DNA of 5,822 bases from Myxococcales bacterium (lineage in GTDB: Bacteria; Myxococcota; Myxococcia; Myxococcales; Anaeromyxobacteraceae): NCBI GenBank assembly GCA_021848865.1, contig JAJZTO010000192.1:1-5822 (forward strand), written 5' to 3'. Position numbers and translations under genes: made by a program. Of the stretch, positions 1 through 5,822 are shown piece by piece (position 1 is the stretch's first letter; each line of letters opens with the position of its first letter). The notes below the pieces were generated by a model. It was not told where the DNA came from and did not search any database. It was given only the letters and a program-made list of their open reading frames with translations.

Positions 1-913
<913 letters not shown>

Positions 914-915
914 GG

Positions 916-1725
916 TCACCCTCCCCGGCCCGGGGCCGGGATGCGCGTGAGGAAGCGGGCCACCTCGTCGGCGACCAGGTCCCGCTCCACGTCGATGCCC
1001 ACCAGGTGGAAGCTGTCCCGCAGCACCAGCAGCCTCGCCGGCGCCGAGCCGATGCGGCTGGCGATGCGCCGCGCCCCGGAGAGCCGGACGGTGTGGTCGC
1101 GCGCCCCGGCGATCACCAGCGCCGGCGCCACCACGCCCGGCAGGATCCGGTCCACGTGGTCCGCCAGCTCTTGCAGCTGCCCCACCGCGGCGATGGGGAT
1201 GCCCGCCATCGCCGGGTTGAGCCGGCGCATCTCGGCGTCGCGCAGGTCCGAGCCGCCCTTGGGCACCGGCGGCAGGAGCCGCCCCAGCGGCGTGCGGCGC
1301 GACAGCCAGCCGGCCAGCGCCGGGACGGCGGCGAGCCGCAGCGCCGGGGCGAGCAGCACCAGGCCGTCGACGCGCTCCGGCCGCTCCTGCGCCAGCGCCA
1401 GCGCCAGCAGCGCCCCCATGGAGCAGCCGGCCAGGAAGGTGCGGCGCGCCCCCCGCAGCGCCTCCAGCTCGGCGCGGACCTGCGCGAGCCAGTCGCCCCA
1501 GGCCACCCCCCGGAGCGCCGCCGGCGCGCCGCCGTGGCCGAGGAGCAGCGGGCCCCGGCAGCGGAACCCCTGGGCGTGGAGGTGGTCGGCCAGCACCCGG
1601 ACCTCGAAGGGCGAGCCGCTGAGGCCGTGGAGCAGGAGCACCGCGTCCGGGCCGCCGGGCAGGTCGAAGGGGCGCCCCCGCGGGTCGAGGGGCTCGGGAC
1701 CGGGGGTCAGGATGGGCGCTCCCAC
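916..1725 (-). CDS. Alpha/beta hydrolase, monoacylglycerol lipase / carboxylesterase-like
   Basis: A 269-residue serine hydrolase of the family containing Bacillus monoacylglycerol lipase and Est30 carboxylesterase. Visible landmarks are the oxyanion-hole strand LLLHGLSGSP (30-39), the nucleophile elbow GCSMG with Ser102, the acid Asp210 in AGARDHTV and the His240 base in LRDSFHLVGID. The segment SDLRDAEMRRLNP (159-171) and the C-terminal pattern resemble bacterial monoacylglycerol lipase closely. No signal peptide is seen, so it is probably cytoplasmic. It sits directly upstream of glpK with a two-base gap, which suggests that glycerol from glycerides is its product. The start is a GTG without a clear Shine-Dalgarno sequence; a TATCAT -10-like hexamer lies only 17 bases upstream, so the leader would be very short. 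The ATG at 1736 is out of frame and closes after nine codons. Catalytic class is certain; the substrate is inferred from resemblance and neighbour. Confidence 0.9.
   Translation of the reverse strand: MGAPILTPGPEPLDPRGRPFDLPGGPDAVLLLHGLSGSPFEVRVLADHLHAQGFRCRGPLLLGHGGAPAALRGVAWGDWLAQVRAELEALRGARRTFLAGCSMGALLALALAQERPERVDGLVLLAPALRLAAVPALAGWLSRRTPLGRLLPPVPKGGSDLRDAEMRRLNPAMAGIPIAAVGQLQELADHVDRILPGVVAPALVIAGARDHTVRLSGARRIASRIGSAPARLLVLRDSFHLVGIDVERDLVADEVARFLTRIPAPGRGG
919..926 (-). promoter_or_regulatory. glpK ribosome binding site inside the hydrolase gene end
   Basis: On the minus strand GGGGAGGG ends just before the hydrolase TGA; the GGAGG core is six bases from the glpK ATG. It lies within the last hydrolase codons, so ribosomes finishing the hydrolase end on the glpK start region. 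This supports the glpK start and translational coupling. Confidence 0.75.
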
Positions 1726-1742
1726 CGTCGGTGCATGGCCCG

Positions 1743-1748
1743 ATGATA
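1743..1748 (-). promoter_or_regulatory. Candidate -10 element for the hydrolase-glpK unit
   Basis: The minus strand reads TATCAT, matching TATAAT at five of six positions, 17 bases before the GTG start of the hydrolase. No -35-like hexamer is seen 16-18 bases upstream; that stretch is GC only. AT-rich hexamers are rare in this DNA, which is the main reason to list it. Transcription would begin about ten bases before the GTG. Confidence 0.35.
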
Positions 1749-1778
1749 GCCGAGCGGGGCCCGCGGCGCGGCACCCCC

Positions 1779-1807
1779 TTCATCCCGGGGCCGGATTCGG
1801 GTATCGG
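1779..1807 (+). promoter_or_regulatory. Candidate promoter of the DUF3467 gene, possibly leaderless
   Basis: TTCATC (1779-1784) and TATCGG (1802-1807) are separated by 17 bases, each matching the sigma-70 consensus at three of six positions. The second hexamer ends six bases before the ATG at 1814, and no Shine-Dalgarno sequence is visible. Together this fits a leaderless transcript starting at or near the ATG. The match is weak. Confidence 0.25.
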
Positions 1808-1813
1808 TGCGCC

Positions 1814-2125
1814 ATGAGCGACAAGCCCGCGGTCCCGCAGCCCCCCGCCGTCCAGCTGCAGATCGAGATCGACCCCGCCACCGCCAACGGCGCCTTCATC
1901 AACATGGCGATGGTGAACCACACCGACACCGAGTTCACGCTGGACCTCATCTACCTGCAGCCCCAGGCGCCGCGGGCGGTGGTGCGCGCCCGGGCCATCA
2001 CCACGCCCAAGCACATCAAGCGGCTCCTGCACGCGCTCCAGGAGAACATCGCGAAGTACGAGGCCCGCTTCGGCACCATCGACCTGGGCGACGCCCCGAG
2101 CTTCCCGGCCCCGCCCTTCAACTGA
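1814..2125 (+). CDS. DUF3467-type small protein
   Basis: A 103-residue protein starting MSDKPAV. After a proline-rich leader (1-13) comes QLQIEIDPATANGAFINMA (14-32), then VNHTDTEFTLDLIYLQP (34-50), RARAITTPKHIKRLLHALQ (58-76) and ENIAKYEARFG (77-87). This order matches DUF3467: a short strand, an asparagine-rich 'N-A-x-V/I-x-H-T/S-x-x-E-F' segment, a strand, then TP plus a helix ending in NIxKYE. The family occurs widely in bacteria as roughly 90-110-residue soluble proteins; I know of no established function. No signal peptide or membrane segment is seen. The C-terminus is proline-rich. The upstream gene is divergent and the downstream gene is 167 bases away behind a GC-rich hairpin, so it is probably a single-gene transcript. 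The first ATG is used because the conserved segment begins soon after it; no ribosome binding site supports it. Confidence 0.85.
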   Translation: MSDKPAVPQPPAVQLQIEIDPATANGAFINMAMVNHTDTEFTLDLIYLQPQAPRAVVRARAITTPKHIKRLLHALQENIAKYEARFGTIDLGDAPSFPAPPFN

Positions 2126-2131
2126 CGGGAC

Positions 2132-2170
2132 GGGGGCGCGCCGCCGTTCCGGGGTCCGTGGCGCGGCCCC
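2132..2170 (+). terminator. GC-rich hairpin after the DUF3467 gene, terminator-like
   Basis: Arms 2132-2142 and 2160-2170 pair at ten of eleven positions around a 17-base loop that itself holds CCG and CGG. The hairpin starts seven bases after the stop codon, the usual place for an intrinsic terminator. No T-run follows, so it could act only as a pause or RNA-stabilising hairpin. Confidence 0.35.
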
Positions 2171-2202
2171 TCGGCCCGACGCCCGACCCGAACGCCCGTC
2201 CA

Positions 2203-2268
2203 GTGCCGCGTGGTGCGGGTCCCTCCCCGCGGCACGGGCGGTGCTCCCCGACTCCGGTGCCGCGGCAC
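2203..2268. repeat. Cluster of GTGCCGCG inverted repeats upstream of the 80-residue gene
   Basis: GTGCCGCG (2203-2210) is followed by its exact reverse complement CGCGGCAC (2228-2235) after 17 bases. A perfect 12-base palindrome GTGCCGCGGCAC, made of two overlapping copies, follows at 2257-2268. The palindrome lies 24 bases before the ATG at 2293. This could be a set of operator half-sites or an RNA hairpin in the leader. High GC raises the chance level, but four copies of an octamer in 66 bases is noticeable. No -10 or -35 hexamer was recognised in 2126-2292. Confidence 0.4.
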
Positions 2269-2283
2269 TCGCGGCCCCACACC

Positions 2284-2290
2284 GGAGGAA
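2284..2290 (+). promoter_or_regulatory. Ribosome binding site of the 80-residue gene
   Basis: GGAGGAA lies just upstream of the ATG at 2293, with four bases between the GGAGG core and the ATG. It fixes the start of a small gene that could otherwise be doubted. Confidence 0.75.
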
Positions 2291-2292
2291 CC

Positions 2293-2535
2293 ATGAGCGA
2301 GCCCACCCCGGGCAAGAAGCCCCTCGCCGTCTACGCCATCATCGAGCGCAAGGAGGGGCAGAAGCCCTACTGGATGAAGATCGGCGCGGCCTTCACCAAC
2401 CGCGACGGCAGCCTCTCGCTGCTGCTCGACGCCTATCCGGCCGGCGCCCACCGGCTCCAGGTCCGCGAGCAGCGCGAGTGGGATCGCCCCGGTGCGCCCG
2501 CCGGCGCCAACGGGTCGGCCGAGGCCCACTCCTGA
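2293..2535 (+). CDS. Small conserved-looking protein of unknown function
   Basis: An 80-residue protein, MSEPTPGKK at the start, preceded by a strong GGAGG. I cannot assign a named family. The core AVYAIIERKEGQKPYWMKIG (12-31) followed by AAFTNRDGSLSLLLDAYP (32-49) and RLQVRE (54-59) has the look of small proteobacterial proteins with a 'W-x-(K/R)-I-G-x-A-(F/W)-x-x-x-D-G-S-x-x-L-x-L-x-A-x-P' pattern, probably a compact beta fold. The tail from about residue 62 is Gly/Ala/Pro-rich and likely disordered. There is no signal peptide, membrane segment or cysteine. It lies between the DUF3467 gene and the B12 leader, with its own ribosome binding site and 167 bases upstream, so it is probably transcribed alone. 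The next transcript's -35 starts 21 bases after its stop and no clear terminator was seen there. Confidence 0.75.
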   Translation: MSEPTPGKKPLAVYAIIERKEGQKPYWMKIGAAFTNRDGSLSLLLDAYPAGAHRLQVREQREWDRPGAPAGANGSAEAHS

Positions 2536-2556
2536 CGGCCCTCGGCCCCCGCTGCC

Positions 2557-2590
2557 TTGACACCCGCGGCCGCGAGGCGCTACGGGTGTC
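2557..2590 (+). promoter_or_regulatory. Candidate promoter of the B12 uptake operon with overlapping inverted repeat
   Basis: TTGACA (2557-2562) is an exact -35 consensus. An 18-base spacer leads to TACGGG (2581-2586), or 17 bases to CTACGG, as a poor -10. Transcription would start near 2592, just before the riboswitch. An exact 8-base inverted repeat, GACACCCG (2559-2566) and CGGGTGTC (2583-2590), overlaps both hexamers and could be an operator. Position relative to the riboswitch is the strongest support. Confidence 0.45.
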
Positions 2591-2592
2591 GC

Positions 2593-2777
2593 GCAGCATC
2601 GTGCCCGGAGGACAGGGAAGCCGGTCGAACGCCGGCGCGGTCCCGCCACTGTAGCCGGGGTGAAGCACCCGCAGCGCAGTCGTCACTGCCGCGCGCAGCC
2701 CGCGGCGGGAAGACGGCGGGTGCCGCGATGGAAGTCCATCGCACCCCGGGAGCCAGGAGACCTCCCTTCGGGCCTGC
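2593..2777 (+). ncRNA. Cobalamin (B12) riboswitch aptamer
   Basis: This untranslated leader carries the hallmarks of the Rfam cobalamin family, which binds adenosylcobalamin or related corrinoids. GGGAA (2614-2618) is followed by the P4 hairpin GCCGG/CCGGC (2620-2624/2632-2636) and the conserved core GCGCGGTCCCGCCACTGTA (2635-2653). Next are a P6-like hairpin GCCGC/GCGGC (2688-2692/2702-2706), GGGAAG (2707-2712) and a 7-base hairpin at 2725-2742. The B12 box AGCCAGGAGACC is at 2751-2762. The closing helix pairs GCCCGGAGG (2603-2611) with CCTC and CGGGC within 2761-2773, with a possible extension GCAG/CTGC (2593-2596/2774-2777). A small extra hairpin GGGTG/CACCC (2658-2670) sits in a variable region. 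It lies 51 bases before the receptor start and should repress it when cobalamin is plentiful. Boundaries are approximate by about ten bases. Confidence 0.94.
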
Positions 2778-2817
2778 CGCATCTCGCGGCATGCAGCGCC
2801 AGGCGCGTCCGAAGGAG
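2762..2817 (+). promoter_or_regulatory. Riboswitch expression platform sequestering the receptor ribosome binding site
   Basis: The receptor Shine-Dalgarno GAAGGAG is at 2811-2817. Bases 2807-2817 can pair with 2762-2773, directly after the B12 box: eleven pairs including one G-U, with C2764 bulged, covering the whole Shine-Dalgarno. Inside is a perfect 6-base hairpin TGCCGC/GCGGCA (2775-2780/2786-2791). No T-run is present, so translational rather than transcriptional control is favoured. The 2765-2773 strand also pairs with the aptamer's outer helix, so the two folds compete. Confidence 0.55.
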
Positions 2818-2827
2818 ACGCGGCGAC

Positions 2828-4768
2828 GTGATCCGAAGGGGAACGGCCCTCGGGGGTTTCACCGTCCTGTGGCTCCTCGTCCCTCCGCGCCCCGCCGCGG
2901 CGGACGGCGAGCCCCCGGTGCCGCCGATCGTGACGCTGCCCGAGGTGGTGGTGAGCCTGCCCCGGTCCGCTCCCTCCGACCCGACCTCGGCGGCCACCGT
3001 GGTCGAGGCGGACCGCTTCGCCGGCGAGCCCAAGGACGTGGCCGCCCTGGTGGCCACCGCGCCCGGCGTGGCGGTCCAGGAGTACGGCGGCCTGGGCCAG
3101 CTCTCGACCGTCTCCGTCCGCGGCGCCGCCGCCGACGGCGTGAAGGTGCTGCTCGACGGCCTGCCGCTCGACACCGCCGCCGGCGGGGGCGTGGACCTCT
3201 CCAGCATCCCCCGCGGCTGGGTCGATCGGATCGAGATCGTCCGCGGCGCCGAGGGGGCGCGCTACGGCGCCGGCGCGCTCGGCGGCGTCGTCAACGTGGT
3301 CACCCGGCGGGACGCGGCCGGCGACTGGTCGGCTCGGCTCTCCGGCGGCTCCTTCGGCACCTTCTCGGCCGCCGCCGACGCCGGCGTCGGCGGCGAGGGC
3401 TGGGGGAGCCTCCTCGCCGCGAGCCTCGACGGCACCGGCGGCCGCTTCCCCTACCGGTGGAACACCCTGCCCTCGCTCCCCTCGCCCGCCTGGGAGGAGC
3501 GGGTCCGCGCCAACAACGCAGCCCTCTCCGGCGGCCTGCTCACCAAGGGCTGGGCCCGCGCCGGGGCGGGGCGCCTCGACTGGCTGGCGCTGCTCTCGGA
3601 GACCGACCGGGGGCTCGCCGGCCCACCCGCGGACCAGACGCCCGAGGACCGGATGCGCGAGCGGCGCGCCCTGGCGGCGGTCCGCTACGGCCGGGCGCTG
3701 TCGCGGGACCTCGAGCTGACGGTGGGCGCCGACGGACGGGTCGAGGGGCTCGACGTCACCCTGGCCTCGCTGGGCGGCACCGACCGGCAGGCCGACCTCG
3801 GGGGCACCGGCCGGGCGCAGCTGCGCTGGAGCGCCGGGCCACACCTGGTGCTGGCCGGGCTCTCCGCCGGGACCGAGCGGCTCTCGGCCGGGGGGCTGGG
3901 GCGGCCGCGGACCCGCGCCAGCGGCGCCGCCTGGGCCGGCGACGAGCTGCTGCTCCTCGGCGGGAAGCTGCGGCTCGCCCCCGCGCTGCGAGGCGAGTCG
4001 CTCGGCCGCTTCTCCGGGCTCTCCGGCAAGCTCGGGGCGTCGGCCGGCCTCTGGGGGCCGCTCTCGGCGCGCGCCAGCGCCGGCCGCACCTGGCGCGCCC
4101 CCAGCTTCGGGGAGCTCTACCTCGAGCAGGGGCCGCTGAAGCCCAACCCCGCCCTCCGGCCCGAGCAGGCGCTCTCCGCCGACGCCGCGCTGCGGGTCGA
4201 CGGCCGCCTCGGCCTCGCCAGCCTCGGCCTCTTCAGCTCCCTGTACGACGACCTCATCGTCTACGTGCCGGCCAGCGCCAACCGGGTGAAGCCGATGAAC
4301 CAGGCCCGCGCCTGGGTCCGGGGGCTGGAGGCGGAGGCGGCCACGGCGCCGCTCGGCCCGGCCGGCGTCACCGCGCAGCTCTCCTGGACCTGGATGCGGG
4401 CCGAGACGCTGCGCGGCGCCCCCGAGGAGCTGCACCGGGACGTCCCCCACCGCGCCCGCCAGCGGATCTTCGCGCGGCTGGGCGTGGCGCCGGGCGCCTG
4501 GGAGCTGCACGCCGAGGTCCACTACGTGGGCCGCCAGTGGCAGGACCCCCGCAACCAGGCGGACATCCCGGCGGCGCTGGCCTTCCACGCCGGCGGAGGG
4601 GTCCGCCTCTGGAGACGGCCGGACGCCTGGCTGCAGGTGGACGCCCGGAACCTCGCCGACGACAGGAGCTTGCAGAACGGCTTCGGATACCCGCTGCCCG
4701 GGCGTTCCTGGATGGTGACGCTCCGGGCCGGCTCGCAGGTGAACCCCGAACAAGGAGCAGGACCATGA
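2828..4768 (+). CDS. btuB: TonB-dependent outer-membrane cobalamin receptor (BtuB-like)
   Basis: A 646-residue outer-membrane receptor that would import corrinoids using energy from TonB-ExbBD. The GTG start gives a signal peptide with Arg3-Arg4, a hydrophobic core and an AAA/D cleavage site at 25/26; GAAGGAG ends ten bases upstream. Reading further upstream would run into the riboswitch and bury the signal peptide, so it is rejected. A TonB-box-like LPEVVVSL (37-44) is followed by the plug domain (about 52-160), with VATAPGVAVQEYGG, STVSVRGA, VKVLLDGLPL, IEIVRGAEGARYGAGALGG and NVVTR. The rest is a beta barrel carrying the family motif NPALRPE (440-446). Length is close to E. coli BtuB (614). 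The final strand GRSWMVTLRAG is followed by an unusual 11-residue tail. The stop overlaps the next gene as ATGA. Cobalamin specificity rests on the riboswitch; the fold is certain. Confidence 0.92.
   Translation: MIRRGTALGGFTVLWLLVPPRPAAADGEPPVPPIVTLPEVVVSLPRSAPSDPTSAATVVEADRFAGEPKDVAALVATAPGVAVQEYGGLGQLSTVSVRGAAADGVKVLLDGLPLDTAAGGGVDLSSIPRGWVDRIEIVRGAEGARYGAGALGGVVNVVTRRDAAGDWSARLSGGSFGTFSAAADAGVGGEGWGSLLAASLDGTGGRFPYRWNTLPSLPSPAWEERVRANNAALSGGLLTKGWARAGAGRLDWLALLSETDRGLAGPPADQTPEDRMRERRALAAVRYGRALSRDLELTVGADGRVEGLDVTLASLGGTDRQADLGGTGRAQLRWSAGPHLVLAGLSAGTERLSAGGLGRPRTRASGAAWAGDELLLLGGKLRLAPALRGESLGRFSGLSGKLGASAGLWGPLSARASAGRTWRAPSFGELYLEQGPLKPNPALRPEQALSADAALRVDGRLGLASLGLFSSLYDDLIVYVPASANRVKPMNQARAWVRGLEAEAATAPLGPAGVTAQLSWTWMRAETLRGAPEELHRDVPHRARQRIFARLGVAPGAWELHAEVHYVGRQWQDPRNQADIPAALAFHAGGGVRLWRRPDAWLQVDARNLADDRSLQNGFGYPLPGRSWMVTLRAGSQVNPEQGAGP
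4752..4757 (+). promoter_or_regulatory. Ribosome binding site of the lipoprotein gene, inside btuB
   Basis: AAGGAG lies seven bases before the ATG at 4765 and within the last receptor codons. It supports that start and gives the lipoprotein gene its own initiation signal in addition to ATGA coupling. Confidence 0.8.
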
Positions 4769-5822
4769 AGAGCTGGATGGTGACGATGGTGGCGGCCGCG
4801 GCCCTGGCGGCGCTCACGGGCTGCAGGACCGAGGTGATCTGCCCGGCCGGCCAGACGGCCTGCGGCGAGGACTGCCGGTCCTTCCAGACCGACGCGGCGA
4901 ACTGCGGAGCCTGCGGCAACGTCTGCCCGGGGGACGAGGTCTGCCAGGCCGGCGCCTGCCTGCCCTGCGCTCTCGGCTGCCACTCGACGCGCGGCTGCCA
5001 GGGGGGCGTCTGCCTCCCCGACGTCGAGGTGGCCTGCTTCGCCTCGGGCGAGATCCAGGGGCTCGCGGGCGACCTCTCGTTCGGCGGCCCGCCGCGGAAG
5101 GTGGACGGCGGCCCCATCTCGCTCGCGCCGCTCGACGGCCGGACCTGGGTGGCCCACTCCTATCCGAGCCCGACGGTCCGCGGCGTGGATCTCGCGGGCG
5201 CGGTGAGCCCGTCGGTGGCCCTGGGCGGCGGGGATCTGGAGATGATCCGGGCCCACGCCGGCGCCTACGGCCGCGCCGGCGCCCTGCTCTACGTCTCCGA
5301 CGTCACCCCGAGCACGCTGGTGGTGGTGGACCCGGTCCTGGCGCTCGCCGACCCGGCCCACGCGGTGGTGGACGAGGTGGACCTGCACCGCGTCGCCGCC
5401 AACGGCGAGAACCCGAAGGGCATCGCCTTCGCGGGCGGCAAGGCCTACGTCGCCCTGTACGGCGACGCCTCCGCCGGCGACTACGCCCACGGCCAGGCCA
5501 TCGCGGTGGTGGCGCTGCCCACCGCCGCCTGCGCCACGCCGCCCTGCGCCGCGGTGCTGCAGACCATCTCGCTCGAGGGGGTCCCGGGCGCCGCCGACGC
5601 CCCGGGCCTGCCCTTCCCGTCGGGCGCGGTCGCCGTCGGCGCCCGGGTCTACGTGACGCTCGCGAACCTCATGCTGGGTTCCGGCTACTACGGCACGCCG
5701 GCCGGCCCGGGGAAGCTCCTGGTCATCGACGGCGCCGCGGGCGACGCCCTCTCGGTGGTGCAGCTCCCCGGCTGCGAGAACCCGGGCGCGATCACCGCCG
5801 CCGGGTCGATGCTCTGGATCGC
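4765..5822 (+). CDS. Cys-rich lipoprotein with beta-propeller-like repeats, BtuG-like candidate (3' end cut by window edge)
   Basis: The first 352 residues of a lipoprotein. The signal peptide MKSWMVTMVAAAALAALTGC ends in lipobox LTGC with Cys20; Arg at +2 does not signal inner-membrane retention, so the outer membrane is likely. Residues 26-91 hold 13 cysteines, including ANCGACGNVC (45-54) and EVCQAGAC (58-65), a module common in myxobacterial surface proteins and presumably disulphide-bonded. From about residue 100 the pattern resembles YncE/surface-layer-type propellers: ALLYVSDVTPSTLVVVDP (173-190), NPKGIAFAGGKAYVAL (216-231), SGAVAVGARVYVTLAN (286-301) and GKLLVIDGAAGD (316-327). Three further cysteines (256, 261, 337) lie in this part. 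Its ATG overlaps the receptor stop, so it shares the B12 riboswitch transcript. By analogy to Bacteroides BtuG it may capture corrinoids for the receptor. Lipoprotein and operon are well supported; the propeller is likely; the B12 role is inference. Confidence 0.88.
   Translation, partial: MKSWMVTMVAAAALAALTGCRTEVICPAGQTACGEDCRSFQTDAANCGACGNVCPGDEVCQAGACLPCALGCHSTRGCQGGVCLPDVEVACFASGEIQGLAGDLSFGGPPRKVDGGPISLAPLDGRTWVAHSYPSPTVRGVDLAGAVSPSVALGGGDLEMIRAHAGAYGRAGALLYVSDVTPSTLVVVDPVLALADPAHAVVDEVDLHRVAANGENPKGIAFAGGKAYVALYGDASAGDYAHGQAIAVVALPTAACATPPCAAVLQTISLEGVPGAADAPGLPFPSGAVAVGARVYVTLANLMLGSGYYGTPAGPGKLLVIDGAAGDALSVVQLPGCENPGAITAAGSMLWI

Noticed and set aside
1707..1736. Nine-codon minus-strand frame (ATG at 1736) overlapping the hydrolase start, as a regulatory leader peptide
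   Set aside because: It sits six bases after the TATCAT hexamer, which is suggestive, but there is no Shine-Dalgarno sequence, repeated codon or attenuator hairpin. Such short frames are expected by chance.
2536..2556. Terminator between the 80-residue gene and the B12 promoter
   Set aside because: The 21 bases hold no stable hairpin with a T-run. The nearest inverted repeat (2559-2590) overlaps the promoter hexamers and is better treated as a possible operator.
2791..2793. ATG at 2791 as receptor start
   Set aside because: It is out of frame with the receptor and forms part of the expression-platform hairpin.
2660..2827. N-terminal extension of the receptor from an ATG at 2660
   Set aside because: This stretch is the riboswitch core and B12 box. 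Its translation is Arg-rich and would place the signal peptide 56 residues inside the protein. GTG at 2828 has a ribosome binding site and gives a proper signal peptide.
2393..4753. A 786-codon minus-strand open frame
   Set aside because: It is the reverse complement of the receptor gene and the riboswitch. Its translation is low-complexity Gly/Arg/Ala/Pro with no family motif.
4522..5490. A 322-codon minus-strand open frame opposite the lipoprotein
   Set aside because: The plus strand has a lipobox, Cys module and repeats in frame with a ribosome binding site. The antisense frame has none of these and is His/Arg/Gly/Ala-rich.

Overview
The window is very GC-rich (roughly 74% by eye), with G/C at nearly every third codon position. 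Its gene content (a DUF3467-type small protein, a lipoprotein carrying an NCGACGNVC-type cysteine module, and a cobalamin-riboswitch-controlled outer-membrane receptor) suggests a Gram-negative deltaproteobacterium of the Myxococcota, most like Anaeromyxobacter. The genus is an inference from composition and protein style.

Layout. Positions 1-1725, minus strand: a two-gene unit with a monoacylglycerol-lipase-like alpha/beta hydrolase (1725 to 916) followed two bases later by glycerol kinase glpK (913 to the left edge, C-terminus cut off). Positions 1726-1813: a short divergent intergenic region. Plus strand 1814-2125: a 103-residue DUF3467-type protein. Positions 2126-2292: an intergenic region with a GC-rich hairpin and a cluster of GTGCCGCG inverted repeats. 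Positions 2293-2535: an unrecognised 80-residue protein. Positions 2536-2827: no gene, but a promoter-like element, a cobalamin (B12) riboswitch and its expression platform. Positions 2828-4768: a BtuB-like TonB-dependent receptor. Positions 4765 to the right edge: a lipoprotein with a Cys-rich N-terminus and beta-propeller-like repeats, overlapping the receptor gene by ATGA.

How the genes work together. The minus-strand pair fits glyceride use: the hydrolase would free glycerol from monoacylglycerols and GlpK would phosphorylate it. The right half is a B12 uptake unit. The riboswitch senses cobalamin and should control translation of the receptor and, through the overlap, the lipoprotein. 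A propeller-type lipoprotein translationally linked to a riboswitch-controlled BtuB recalls the Bacteroides BtuG-BtuB arrangement. It may be an independent, undescribed equivalent in Myxococcota and is the most interesting item here. The downstream genes that could confirm this (btuF, btuC, btuD) lie outside the window.
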